A stretch of DNA of 15,716 nt from Actinomycetes bacterium. GTDB taxonomy: Bacteria; Actinomycetota; Acidimicrobiia; Acidimicrobiales; Palsa-688. How positions within the stretch are numbered: the stretch's first letter is position 1; each line of letters starts with the position of its first letter. A model generated the notes under the pieces. It saw only the letters and a program-made list of their open reading frames with translations, did no database searches and was not told where the DNA came from. A program made the position numbers and the translations under genes. The stretch covers positions 1 through 15,716 of the forward strand of contig JAKAXG010000026.1 in NCBI GenBank assembly GCA_021827225.1, read 5' to 3'. This document shows positions 6,271-14,316 of this stretch, piece by piece.

Positions 6271-7161
6271 ATGAGTGTTGAGGATGGAGGGGCTTCGGCG
6301 GTGGCTGCGGTCGCCGCCTCGGCCGGGCCGGCGGTGGTCCGCATCGGCCGCGACGGGGGCCGGGGCGCCGGCGTAATCATCCGGGCCGGCCGGGTGCTGA
6401 CCAGCGCCCACAACCTGCGGGCTGGCACCACCACCGTGGCCTTCGGCGACGGGCGGGTGGAGCCCGGTGAGGTCACGGGGGTCGACGTGGAGGGTGACCT
6501 GGCGGTCATCGCCGTGGAGACCGGCTCCACCCCGTCCATCGCATGGCCGGAAGGGGAGCCCGGCCAGCCGTCACTCGGCCAGGCGGTCTTCGCCGTCAGC
6601 CTTCTTCCCTCGGGCGGGAACCGGGTGACCACCGGGCGGGTATCGGCGGTGGGGACGGCGTTCCGGGGCCCCCGGGGCCGGCTGATCAGCGACGCCTTCG
6701 AGCACACGGCGGTGGTGGGCCGGGGCTCGTCCGGCGGCCCGGTCGTGGACGCCGAGGGTCGGTTGCTCGGGATCAACACCCACCGCCCGGGGGAGGGGCT
6801 CTATCTGGCCATCCCGGCTTCAGAAGGGCTGCGCTCCACCGTCGAGGGTCTGGCCAGGGGGGAGACCCCGGCCCGGCGCCGGCTGGGCGTGGCCCTGGCT
6901 CCGCCCCACGTCGCCCGGCGGCTGCGGGCGTCGGTGGGTCTGCCGCCCCGGGACGGGCTGCTCGTGCGGGAGGTGGCCGAAGACGGCCCGGCGGCGGCCG
7001 CCGGAATCCAGCGCGGCGACCTGATCGTGGCGGTGGCCGGCACCCCGGTCGACTCGCTCGACCAACTGCTGGCGGCGGTCGACGGCGCCGGCCCGGTCCT
7101 GGGCGTGACCGTGGTCCGGGGGGTGGAGGAGATCGACCTGGAGGTCAGCTTCGGCTCGTGA
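6271..7161 (+). CDS. HtrA/DegP-like trypsin-type serine protease with PDZ domain, no signal peptide
   Basis: A 296-residue S1C-type protease. The catalytic triad is visible: His47 in LTSAHNL, Asp76 in VEGDLAVIAV, and Ser154 in GRGSSGGPVVD. A PDZ domain covers about 205-296, including DGLLVREVAEDGPAAAAGIQ and RGDLIVAVAGTPVDSL. HtrA proteases usually work outside the membrane in protein quality control, but this protein has no signal peptide or membrane anchor and the frame upstream does not supply one, so it is predicted cytoplasmic. The start at 6271 is chosen because GGAGGT lies 6 nt before the ATG; the frame opens at 6238, but that start lies inside the palindrome. The gene diverges from an HxlR regulator, and its last 17 bp overlap the end of the convergent TetR gene. 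Confidence 0.85.
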   Translation: MSVEDGGASAVAAVAASAGPAVVRIGRDGGRGAGVIIRAGRVLTSAHNLRAGTTTVAFGDGRVEPGEVTGVDVEGDLAVIAVETGSTPSIAWPEGEPGQPSLGQAVFAVSLLPSGGNRVTTGRVSAVGTAFRGPRGRLISDAFEHTAVVGRGSSGGPVVDAEGRLLGINTHRPGEGLYLAIPASEGLRSTVEGLARGETPARRRLGVALAPPHVARRLRASVGLPPRDGLLVREVAEDGPAAAAGIQRGDLIVAVAGTPVDSLDQLLAAVDGAGPVLGVTVVRGVEEIDLEVSFGS

Positions 7162-7891
7162 GCGCCGCCGGGCCCGGGCCACTGATCAGCGGCCGGATGA
7201 CGGCGTCGAGCGCCCTCCGCATGCCGTCCGGGCCCGGTCCCTGCTCCGGGCTGGACCCGAGCGGGCCTCCTCCGGTGAGCACCCCGGGGGTGAGCAGCAT
7301 CGACAAGCCGAGGCGGATGAGGGCCTCGGCCACGGCCTCCACGCCGGATCGTCCGGTCGGGTCGACCGGCTGTCCGGTGAGGGTCTCGTAGCTCTCGACC
7401 AGCGCCCGCCGGCCGGCCCGCAGAATCGACTCGGAGGTGACGAGCGACAGGGCGGCGGCCGGGTCGGCGCGCAGCAGCTGCGGGACAGGGGAGAGGCGGA
7501 CCAGTTCCAGGCCCACGACGAAGCCTTCCACGACCTTGTCGTCGAACGACTCCACCCCGGCCACGGCCGCCGCCACGGCCGCGAAGAACCGGCGGGCGTC
7601 GCGTACGAGGGTGGTCCGGACCAGCCGGTCGCGGCTCTCGAAGCGCCGGTACACCGTGGCCCGGGCCAGCCCCGCCCGCTCCGCCACGTCGTCCATGGTC
7701 CAACGGCGCAGCCCGTAGGCGGCCAGCAGGCCGCTGGTGGCGTCGATCATGGCCGCGGTGTCCGCACCGTCGTCCGCCCCGCCCGGCCCGGGGCCGCCGT
7801 CGCCCGCCCCGTCCCTGCCGTCGGCCGGCCTGTCCGACAGCGCCTGCGCCAGTATCTCGTCCAGGTCGACGGTGGGCGGGCGTCGCCCCAT
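7145..7891 (-). CDS. TetR-family transcriptional regulator
   Basis: A 248-residue regulator. The N-terminal helix-turn-helix is at about 50-90, with the segment TMDDVAERAGLARATVYRRF at 65-84 typical of TetR. The ligand-binding C-terminal domain is divergent, so no ligand can be named. Residues 1-45 form an unusually long Gly/Asp/Pro-rich extension before the DNA-binding domain. Its ATG overlaps the stop of the MpaB-family gene as ATGA, so the two form a translationally coupled operon, and the regulator probably responds to conditions related to that enzyme. Its stop lies 17 bp inside the end of the convergent protease gene. No separate promoter or Shine-Dalgarno is visible. Confidence 0.88.
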   Translation of the reverse strand: MGRRPPTVDLDEILAQALSDRPADGRDGAGDGGPGPGGADDGADTAAMIDATSGLLAAYGLRRWTMDDVAERAGLARATVYRRFESRDRLVRTTLVRDARRFFAAVAAAVAGVESFDDKVVEGFVVGLELVRLSPVPQLLRADPAAALSLVTSESILRAGRRALVESYETLTGQPVDPTGRSGVEAVAEALIRLGLSMLLTPGVLTGGGPLGSSPEQGPGPDGMRRALDAVIRPLISGPGPAALTSRS

Positions 7892-8826
7892 CAGGCGGCG
7901 CCCCGGTCAGCGTCGGGACCGGGCGCCCCCTCGGCGCGCCGGCGGGCCCGGTACCCGGCGGCGGCGGTCGGCCCGTAGCGGAGGGCGGCCGGCAAGCCGA
8001 GCCACCAACCCCGCACCGCCGCCTGCAGGGTCCGGTACTGCAGCTCCTCCTCGAGTCGCCACGGGATGTCGAAGCGCTTCCGCACCGTCGCCGGCAGGCC
8101 TCCGATGGCGGTGAGTCGCAGCACCGGGTTGACGACCACCGGCTGGAGGAGGCGGGTCCAGCTGGGCAGGAACCCCACCCGCATGGTGCGGCCGTGCAGG
8201 GCCATTTCCAGGGCCCGGGCGGCGGCGGGGGTCATCTCCAGCACCTCGTCCAGGTAGCGCTGCCACTCGGCGCAGAACGCACCGTGGTCAGCCGGGACCG
8301 GCCGCATCGACACCCCGTAGCGGCGGTACCACTCGACGCCGTCGAGATACAGCTCTTCCCGGTCGGCCGGCGACAACCGGCGGGCGTCGAAACGGTCGGC
8401 CACCTGATCGACGGCGTACTGGAAGGTGGCGTGCGCCCACCAGTAGGTCGACGGCTCCAGAGCCCGGTACGGCCGGCCCAGGTGGTCGACGCCCCTGATC
8501 GTGCGGTGGTAGTCCCGCACCCGGTGGCCGACCACCTCCGGCTGGGGGTCGTAGATGACACCCATGATCTGCGGGACCGACCGGACGATGCGGTCCCAGG
8601 GATCGTTGAAGAAGTCGGAGTGCTCCGCCACTCCGGCCCCGATGCCCGGGTGCATCAGCTGCAGGATCCCCGCCGCCAGCCCGGTGAAGGCCATCCGGTG
8701 GTCGCCGGCGTAGTGCCAGAGAAGGGAGCCGGGTCCCACCTCACGCCGGGCGAAGCGGGCGCCGTCCGCTCCCGCTGCCGCCCCGCCCGTGTGCCTGGCC
8801 TTACCCGTCGGGGTTCCGTGAGACAT
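7891..8826 (-). CDS. MpaB-family (DUF2236) oxygenase-like protein
   Basis: A 311-residue protein of the family that includes the fungal ER-bound oxygenase MpaB and the bacterial latex-clearing rubber oxygenase, several of which bind heme b. Recognisable parts are LAAGILQLMHPGIGAGVAEH at about 50-69, NDPWDRIVRSV at 74-84, and STYWWAHATFQYAVDQV at 126-142. His132 and other conserved histidines are candidate cofactor ligands. No signal peptide is evident. The substrate is unknown. The start at 8826 fits the domain edge, and a TAAACT box lies 7 nt before it, suggesting a leaderless transcript; the frame stays open far upstream only because a GC-rich repeat and the opposite-strand gene lack stops. 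It is followed by a coupled TetR gene and preceded by a hexanucleotide repeat. Confidence 0.82.
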   Translation of the reverse strand: MSHGTPTGKARHTGGAAAGADGARFARREVGPGSLLWHYAGDHRMAFTGLAAGILQLMHPGIGAGVAEHSDFFNDPWDRIVRSVPQIMGVIYDPQPEVVGHRVRDYHRTIRGVDHLGRPYRALEPSTYWWAHATFQYAVDQVADRFDARRLSPADREELYLDGVEWYRRYGVSMRPVPADHGAFCAEWQRYLDEVLEMTPAAARALEMALHGRTMRVGFLPSWTRLLQPVVVNPVLRLTAIGGLPATVRKRFDIPWRLEEELQYRTLQAAVRGWWLGLPAALRYGPTAAAGYRARRRAEGAPGPDADRGAA

Positions 8827-8833
8827 AGCGACG

Positions 8834-8839
8834 AGTTTA
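8834..8839 (-). promoter_or_regulatory. candidate -10 box for the MpaB-family gene (leaderless geometry)
   Basis: TAAACT on the minus strand, a good match to TANNNT, is 7 nt before the ATG. The tandem GCTGTC repeat begins about 30 bp upstream of it, which puts the repeat near or just beyond the -35 zone. No canonical -35 hexamer is seen. Confidence 0.45.
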
Positions 8840-8868
8840 GTCTCATCGTGTCGGGGGCGTTCGTCATG

Positions 8869-8916
<48 letters not shown>

Positions 8917-8967
8917 GGGGTCGGTGTGGTGTGGCTGTCGCCGTCGCCGGAGGCCGGTTGGCGGGTC

Positions 8968-8973
8968 TAGGTT
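8968..8973 (+). promoter_or_regulatory. candidate -10 box for the aldo/keto reductase gene (leaderless geometry)
   Basis: TAGGTT lies 6 nt before the ATG at 8980, matching the TANNNT consensus at the distance expected when transcription starts on the start codon. No Shine-Dalgarno is present, which supports a leaderless mRNA. Confidence 0.45.
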
Positions 8974-8979
8974 CGCGTC

Positions 8980-9861
8980 ATGCTCGAGCTCCAGCCCTTC
9001 GGACGGACCGGCCACGACAGCACAAGGGTGATCTTCGGTGGGGCGGCTCTCGGCCGGGCCGACCAGGAGACCAGCGACCGGGTGCTGGAGGTGCTGCTCC
9101 GCTACGGCGTCAACCATCTCGACACGGCGGCCGATTACGGGGATTCCGAGCTGCGGATCGCCCCGTGGCTGGTCGGCCGGCGCGACCGGTTCTTCCTGGC
9201 CACCAAGACCTCCGAGCGCAGCGCCGCCGGAGCCCGGGCCAGCCTGGAGAGGTCGCTCGAACGCCTCGGAGTGGACTCGGTCGACCTCATCCAGCTGCAC
9301 AACCTGGTGGAGCCGGAGGAGTGGGAGCAGGCGCACGGCCCGGGCGGGGCTCTCGAGGGCCTGGTCGGGGCCCGCGACGAGGGCCTGGTCCGCAACATCG
9401 GCGTCACCGGGCACGGGCTGCGCATACCGGGCATGCACCTGAAGGCCCTGGAGCGCTTCGACTACGCCTCGGTCCTCTTTCCCTACAACCACGCCCTTCT
9501 GGCCGACCCGTCCTACCGGGCCGATGTCGAGGCCCTGGTGGAGCTGTGCTCGGAGCGGGGGGTGGCCCTTCAGACCATCAAGTCCATCGCCCGGCGGCGC
9601 TGGCCCGATGGCCACACCGGCCGCCGCCGCAGCTGGTACCAGCCCCTGGAGGACGATGACGCCGTCGACCGGGCGGTGCACTACGTCCTCGGCCGCCCAG
9701 GGCTGTTCCTGCTCACCACCAGCGACTACGAGCGGTTGCCGGCCGTCCTGGAGGCGGCCTCCCGGCCCGGACCGGTCCCGTCCGAGGAGGAGATGGAAGC
9801 TGACGCCCACCGGCTCGAGGTGGCTCCGCTGTTCGACGGCGCCGCCCTCGAGCGCATCTGA
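8980..9861 (+). CDS. aldo/keto reductase
   Basis: A 293-residue NADPH-dependent (beta/alpha)8-barrel oxidoreductase. The catalytic tetrad is visible: Asp48 in HLDTAADYG, Tyr53, Lys76 in LATKTSER, and His107 in DLIQLHN. The N-terminal FGRTG...VIFGGAALG is the usual first strand of the family. The later strand SIARRRWP and a C-terminal helix after LTTSDYERLPAVLEAA match the group of bacterial aldo/keto reductases that use varied aldehydes; the substrate cannot be read from sequence. Length is normal. The start has a TAGGTT box 6 nt upstream and no Shine-Dalgarno. It diverges from the MpaB-family gene across a region with a tandem repeat, and converges on the helicase gene. Confidence 0.88.
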   Translation: MLELQPFGRTGHDSTRVIFGGAALGRADQETSDRVLEVLLRYGVNHLDTAADYGDSELRIAPWLVGRRDRFFLATKTSERSAAGARASLERSLERLGVDSVDLIQLHNLVEPEEWEQAHGPGGALEGLVGARDEGLVRNIGVTGHGLRIPGMHLKALERFDYASVLFPYNHALLADPSYRADVEALVELCSERGVALQTIKSIARRRWPDGHTGRRRSWYQPLEDDDAVDRAVHYVLGRPGLFLLTTSDYERLPAVLEAASRPGPVPSEEEMEADAHRLEVAPLFDGAALERI

Positions 9862-9893
9862 GCGGCGGTCGGAGGCCGGCCGGCCGCTGACCG
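9861..9893. terminator. GC-rich palindrome between convergent genes
   Basis: CGGTC (9866-9870) pairs with GACCG (9889-9893), AGCGGC (9861-9866) can alternatively pair with GCCGCT (9883-9888), and the centre holds the 12-bp palindrome GGCCGGCCGGCC. It sits between the convergent aldo/keto reductase and helicase genes. There is no U-tract; a terminator role is only suggested by position. Confidence 0.3.
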
Positions 9894-9904
9894 GAGGCGG
9901 GCGG

Positions 9905-12844
9905 CTAGGGCCCCGGGTGGACGGCGGCGTCGCGCGCCGCCTCGGCCACCGCCAGCAGGTCCGTTCCGTAGGCCTCCACCTTGACCGGACCGATCCCGCT
10001 TATGGCCAGCAGGGCCGCTTCGCTCTGCGGTAGCTGCGCGGCCACCAGGCGCAGCGTCTTGTCGTCGAAGACGACGAACGGCGGCACGCCGAGATCCTTC
10101 GAGCGGGCGGACCGCCAGGCGCGCAGCTGCTCGAAGGCCTGCTTGGCCGCCGGGTGGGCCAGCAGCCCCTGCTTCCCGCCGGCGGTGACCACCGTCCCGA
10201 AGCGGGTCACTGTACGGGCCGGGCCCCCACCGACGAGTGACACTGCGGCGTCCCCCCGGGTCTCGACCACCGTGTGCTCGTGGCCGCCGGCGCTGAACAC
10301 GGTTCCCTCCACGGCGGGGAGCAGCTCGGCGGCGGCGGCTTGCCGGCCGGTCCGCCCGCCCGTCCCGCCCTTCCCGGATGCACCGCTGGCGGCCGGCCCG
10401 GTCCCCGCGGCCGCCCGGCGCCCCCGGCCCCCGTCCGGCTGCTCGGCCCGGGTCCGGGCCCGGTCGGCGTCCGCCGGGCGGCCCGGCTCCGCCATCTCCT
10501 CCAGGAACGGGGACGGCGGTGACCCGGGCACGAGGGACAGCGTCCGGTAGGCCCGGGTGATGCCGACGTGGAACACCCGCCGCTCCTCCTCCACACCGTC
10601 GGCCAGCCGGTGCGGTATCAGCCCGTCGGTGGCGTGATGGACGACGACGTGGGGCCATTCCCGCCCCTTGACCGCATGGATGGACGCCAGCGTCACCCCG
10701 CCGGGCTGGGACGGGGCGTTCAGCTGGTCGGCCAGCCAACCCGGGAAGCGGGCCGGATCCGGCTCCAGCCGGGCCAGCTCGGTGAGCGCCTCGAGGTCGT
10801 CGAGGTGGGCGGCGATGGCCCCATGGCTCCACTGGTCCAGGGCCGAGGCGCTGGCGTCCAGGCCGCCGGCACCGACCTGGCGGCGGATGACCCTCAGCAC
10901 CTGCGCGGTGGTGCCCGACCCCGCCACCCGGCGCACGGCGGTCACGTCATCGACGAACTGCCCGACCTTCTCGGCGTCACGGGTGCTGCCCTTGGCCTCG
11001 AGCCAGGCGGACAGCCCCTCCAGCGAATCGAAGCGCCGGGGGCGGGCCAGCAGGTCGAGCAGTCCGTTGCTCATGGCCCGTTTGGGACGGCGGGCCGCCT
11101 CCCGCAGCGCCGCGCCGGGCACGTTCGGCCCGGGGGAGACAGCCACCTCCAGCCACGCCAGCGCACCGCGTACGCCGCTGCGCTGCAGGAACCTTCGCTC
11201 CGCTCCTCCTTCCACCGCTATCCCCCGGTGGTTCAGGAGCACCTGCACGGGGACGAGCGAGGCGTTGACCCGGCTGAGCACGGCGATGTCGGAGGTGCCG
11301 GCTCCCTCGTCGAGCAGGGCGTGCACCCGCTCGACCGTGCGCCCGGCCGGCCCGGCGTCATCGGATGCCGAGTCGGCCCTGAGCACCCGCAGCGCCGGCT
11401 CCTCCGCCGGTGCCCCACCCGCGCCGGGTCCGTCGGCCGCCCGGATGACCTTGGGGACCCGGACGGCGTTGCGGCTGAGCAGGTTGGAGGCAGCGGTCAC
11501 GATCGCCGGCGGGCAGCGGTAGTTCACCTCCAGCGAGTGCGCGGCCGAGCCCGGGAACCACCGCTCGAAGTCCACCAGCCAGCGGGGGGTGGCGCCGGCG
11601 TAGCCGTAGATGGTCTGGTCATCGTCGCCGACCGCGAAGACGGCCCCCGCCGGGCCGCTGAGCAGCCGGATCAGCAGGAGGTGGGCCGGGGTGAGGTCCT
11701 GGAACTCGTCGATGAGCAGCACCCGGGCGAACCTCTGACTACGGGCCCGGAACGCCGGGTCGGTGAGGAGGCGCTCGATGGCCCCGACGACCTGCTCGTC
11801 GAAGTCCACGCAGTCGCGCCCCGCCAGCTCGTGGCGATAGGCCCGAGCCACCCGGTCCAGATCGGAAACGTCGGGAAGCTCGTCCTCCACGACGTCCGGG
11901 GCGGCCAGCCCCAGCCGGACCCGGCTCAGGGCCTCGATCCACGGAGCGGCGGGGTCGGTCTCGGCCCGCCGGGGGAAGCTGACGATACCGCCGAGAAGAC
12001 GGCGCACCTCGGGCTCGTCGATGGTGGCGTTCCGCCCGCACAGCCGGAGACCCAGGGCGTTGAGCGTCCGGATCCGCAGACCGCCGACACCGGCGAGGCG
12101 CTCGCGCATTTCGGCGGCGGCCCGCACGTTGTACGCCACCAGGGCCAGCGCTCCGGGCGGGAGTCCCCATCCCTCCACCAGGAGCCGGGCGCGCTCGGTG
12201 AGCACCCGGGTCTTCCCCGAACCGGCAGGGGCGATGATGCGGGCTCCGGCCGCCGGCTCGCCCACCGCCGCCAGCTGGTCGGCTGCCAGGGGGATGCCTG
12301 CTGGCACCCCACCGCCGAGCGGGGCGAGCAGCCGGTGCTCCAGCGACACCCGGTGCAGCACGGCCATCCCCGTGCGCGCCGCCACCGCCGTGTCGAGCGG
12401 GCCGCCGTCGCAGACGGCGAGCCGCCCGTCGGGCAGCACCACGTCGCCTTCCTCCGACCCGGGTCCGGCGCCCAACCGGAGCGCCTCCTGCCCCCATCTC
12501 CACACCGGCGGTCGCCCCGGCTGGCGGGCGTCAACCGAGTTGGCCCAGACCGCGTGGTGCAGGCGCTCGCCGGGGAGGTCCAGGCCGACCGGCCACTCCC
12601 ATGGTTGCCGGCCGCTGACCACCTCCGGGGGGGCCACGGCCGGGTCGTCCAGCCCGGTGCCGGGGTGCAATTCGATCACCAGCGGTTGGCGGTCCCTCCA
12701 CGCCCGGTGGAGCTGCTCTGCGGTGTCGACGTCGACGGACTTCACCGCCACCCGCTCGCAGTCGGACCAGCCGGCGGGAGCGGGAACGCCGGGTCCCACC
12801 ACTGCCGAGCGACCCAGCCGGGAAACTGAGAGCCTCTCGGACAT
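9905..12844 (-). CDS. UvrD/Rep-family DNA helicase with C-terminal HRDC domain (UvrD2-like)
   Basis: A 979-residue superfamily 1A helicase that moves 3'-5' on DNA with ATP, likely in repair or recombination. Motifs in order: Walker A APAGSGKT at about 205-212, Walker B DEFQD at 379-383, motif III GDDDQTIYGYAGA at 406-418, motif V-like ASIHAVKGREW at 720-730, and VGITRA (motif VI) at 760-765. The C-terminus at about 897-974 is an HRDC domain (AFEQLRAWRSARSKDLGVPP, then ISGIGPVKVEAYG), as in mycobacterial UvrD2. A Gly/Ala-rich linker precedes it. Residues 1 to about 190 form an extra N-terminal region that I do not recognise. The start at 12844 is chosen because the frame upstream passes through the tRNA-Gln gene; an ATG at 12862 is also possible. 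A CAACAT hexamer lies 6 nt before 12844. Confidence 0.9.
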   Translation of the reverse strand: MSERLSVSRLGRSAVVGPGVPAPAGWSDCERVAVKSVDVDTAEQLHRAWRDRQPLVIELHPGTGLDDPAVAPPEVVSGRQPWEWPVGLDLPGERLHHAVWANSVDARQPGRPPVWRWGQEALRLGAGPGSEEGDVVLPDGRLAVCDGGPLDTAVAARTGMAVLHRVSLEHRLLAPLGGGVPAGIPLAADQLAAVGEPAAGARIIAPAGSGKTRVLTERARLLVEGWGLPPGALALVAYNVRAAAEMRERLAGVGGLRIRTLNALGLRLCGRNATIDEPEVRRLLGGIVSFPRRAETDPAAPWIEALSRVRLGLAAPDVVEDELPDVSDLDRVARAYRHELAGRDCVDFDEQVVGAIERLLTDPAFRARSQRFARVLLIDEFQDLTPAHLLLIRLLSGPAGAVFAVGDDDQTIYGYAGATPRWLVDFERWFPGSAAHSLEVNYRCPPAIVTAASNLLSRNAVRVPKVIRAADGPGAGGAPAEEPALRVLRADSASDDAGPAGRTVERVHALLDEGAGTSDIAVLSRVNASLVPVQVLLNHRGIAVEGGAERRFLQRSGVRGALAWLEVAVSPGPNVPGAALREAARRPKRAMSNGLLDLLARPRRFDSLEGLSAWLEAKGSTRDAEKVGQFVDDVTAVRRVAGSGTTAQVLRVIRRQVGAGGLDASASALDQWSHGAIAAHLDDLEALTELARLEPDPARFPGWLADQLNAPSQPGGVTLASIHAVKGREWPHVVVHHATDGLIPHRLADGVEEERRVFHVGITRAYRTLSLVPGSPPSPFLEEMAEPGRPADADRARTRAEQPDGGRGRRAAAGTGPAASGASGKGGTGGRTGRQAAAAELLPAVEGTVFSAGGHEHTVVETRGDAAVSLVGGGPARTVTRFGTVVTAGGKQGLLAHPAAKQAFEQLRAWRSARSKDLGVPPFVVFDDKTLRLVAAQLPQSEAALLAISGIGPVKVEAYGTDLLAVAEAARDAAVHPGP

Positions 12845-12880
12845 GGCTACATGTTGGCCCATACCTGTGACAGCGGTCGG

Positions 12881-12955
12881 TGGCTGGCGGGGGAGGACTC
12901 GAACCTCCAACATACGGCTCCAAAGGCCGTCGTTCTGCCATTGAACTACCCGCCA
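12881..12955 (-). tRNA. tRNA-Gln (anticodon UUG)
   Basis: Read on the minus strand it folds as a complete cloverleaf. The acceptor stem TGGCGGG pairs with CCCGCCA (U1-A72, normal for bacterial tRNA-Gln), with discriminator G and an encoded CCA at 12881-12883. The D-stem is GTTC/GAAC. The anticodon arm ACGGC-CTTTGGA-GCCGT gives anticodon TTG, and the T-arm is GGAGG-TTCGAGT-CCTCC. The mature part is 72 nt without CCA. It lies 36 nt upstream of the helicase start on the same strand, so the two may share a transcript. A tRNA-Gln near glmU is also found in mycobacteria. Confidence 0.96.
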
Positions 12956-13180
12956 CCGCGGGGCCGGCCGGGGCCGGTCGGCTAACAGGCTCGCGCAAAA
13001 AACCGCCATGCGACACCTTGGCGCCACCTCGCCGCACGGATCCCGGGGCCGGACGGCGGCCGTCGGGGGCGAGGACCCGATGCGTTCTCATGTCCCGTCG
13101 CCGGTCCCCGGACCGCTACCCGCATCCGGCGACGCGGTCTGTGCCACAGCCCGGCCCGGAGCTGTTGATAGAAAAAGGGT
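12956..13180. other. intergenic region between tRNA-Gln and glmU
   Basis: A 225-bp divergent region that must hold the promoters of the tRNA and of glmU. A run of six A at about 12998-13003 and GC-rich palindromic stretches near 12959-12980 are visible. For glmU, TAGAAA (13169-13174) lies 6 nt before the ATG and could be a weak -10. AAGGG sits too close to the ATG for a normal ribosome site. I see no small gene here. Confidence 0.45.
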
Positions 13181-14278
13181 ATGCCCAGCGATTCGAAGCT
13201 GTCGGCGGTGGTGCTGGCTGCGGGGGAGGGGACGCGGATGCGCTCCGACCGACCCAAGCCTCTCCACCGGCTGTGCGGGCGTCCCATGGTGCTCCACGTG
13301 CTGCACGCCCTGGCCGAGCTCGACCTCGAGCGGGCCGTGGTCGTGGTCGGCCACGGCGCCTCCCGGGTGACCAAGGCGGTGAGCGAGCAGCCCCCTCCCG
13401 GGCTGCACCTCGACTTCGTCGAGCAGCGGGTCCAGCGCGGTACCGGGGACGCCGTGTCGGTCGCCCTGACCGCCTTCCCCGACGACGACCTCGACGACGG
13501 GGACATCATCGTCCTGCCCGGCGACACCCCTCTGCTGCGGCCGCCGACCCTGGCGGCGCTGGTACGCCAGCACCGGCGGGCCGAGGCGGCGGCCACCCTG
13601 CTCACCGCCCGGCTGGCCGACCCGACCGGCTACGGCCGGGTCACCCGCGACCGCAACGACCGGGTGGCCCGGGTGGTCGAGCAGCCCGACGCCACCCCTG
13701 AGGAGCTGGCCATCGACGAGGTGAACACCTCCATCTACGTGTTCCGGCACTCGGTCCTGGCCCCGGCGCTGCGCCGGCTGACACCGGACAACGCCCAGGG
13801 CGAGTACTACCTCACCGACGTGGTGGCCGTCCTCCACGACGCCGGCTACCCCATTGTCTCCATGGTCGTGGACGACAGCATGGAGGTGGCCGGGGTCAAC
13901 GACCGCCATCAGCTGTCGGTGGCGGAGGCCGAGTTGCGGGCCCGGATCAACGAGCGCTGGATGCGCCGGGGAGTGACCATGGTCGACCCGGAGGCGACCT
14001 ACGTGGACACCACCGTGGAACTGGCCCGCGACGTGGTGCTCTACCCGGGTACCCACCTCCAGGGGCACACGGTGGTGGAGGCGGGCGCCGAGCTCGGACC
14101 CAACACCCAGCTGTCCGATTGCCGGGTGGGCGCCGGCGCGGCCGTCACTGCCACTATCGGCGTCAACGCCGAGGTCGGCGCGGAAGCGCGGGTGGGCCCC
14201 TGGGGGTACCTGGCGCCCGGCAGCCGGGTGCCGGAGAGGACCGAGACCGGTCCCGGGTACCACGCCACGCCGGCGTGA
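13181..14278 (+). CDS. glmU: GlmU-type N-acetylglucosamine-1-phosphate uridylyltransferase, lacking the acetyltransferase active site
   Basis: GlmU normally does the last two steps to UDP-GlcNAc: GlcN-1-P acetylation by the C-terminal domain and UTP transfer by the N-terminal domain. Here the N-terminal domain is complete. The nucleotide loop LAAGEGTRMRSDRPKPLH is at 12-29, QRGTGDAV at 85-92, the metal Asp115 in LPGDTPLL, GYGRV at 150-154, GEYYLTDVV at 207-215, and Asn239 in GVNDRH. The left-handed beta-helix starts but stops after VGPWGYLAPGS, and the protein ends at 365 residues against about 450-480 in complete GlmU. The VEVKN, HLTYVGD and NYDG regions that bind substrate and acetyl-CoA are absent in every frame before prs. 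It is therefore probably a uridylyltransferase only. It shares strand and context with prs. Confidence 0.88.
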   Translation: MPSDSKLSAVVLAAGEGTRMRSDRPKPLHRLCGRPMVLHVLHALAELDLERAVVVVGHGASRVTKAVSEQPPPGLHLDFVEQRVQRGTGDAVSVALTAFPDDDLDDGDIIVLPGDTPLLRPPTLAALVRQHRRAEAAATLLTARLADPTGYGRVTRDRNDRVARVVEQPDATPEELAIDEVNTSIYVFRHSVLAPALRRLTPDNAQGEYYLTDVVAVLHDAGYPIVSMVVDDSMEVAGVNDRHQLSVAEAELRARINERWMRRGVTMVDPEATYVDTTVELARDVVLYPGTHLQGHTVVEAGAELGPNTQLSDCRVGAGAAVTATIGVNAEVGAEARVGPWGYLAPGSRVPERTETGPGYHATPA

Positions 14279-14310
14279 TCTCCGGCCGGGACCGGTCACC
14301 CGGCCCCGGA

Positions 14311-14316
14311 TAGAAT
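14311..14316 (+). promoter_or_regulatory. candidate -10 box upstream of prs
   Basis: TAGAAT differs from TATAAT at one position and is the best -10 match in the window. Transcription would start at about 14323, which is also a GTG codon of a short frame. No good -35 is visible. Confidence 0.5.

Noticed and set aside
10568..12829. A 753-codon plus-strand open frame
   Set aside because: It is antisense to the helicase, whose motifs are unambiguous. The translation is a low-complexity Gly/Pro/Arg/His mix with no domain, a usual shadow in very GC-rich DNA.
12845..13027. N-terminal extension of the helicase frame to a start at 13027
   Set aside because: It reads straight through the tRNA-Gln gene, so the extra 61 codons are not credible protein sequence.
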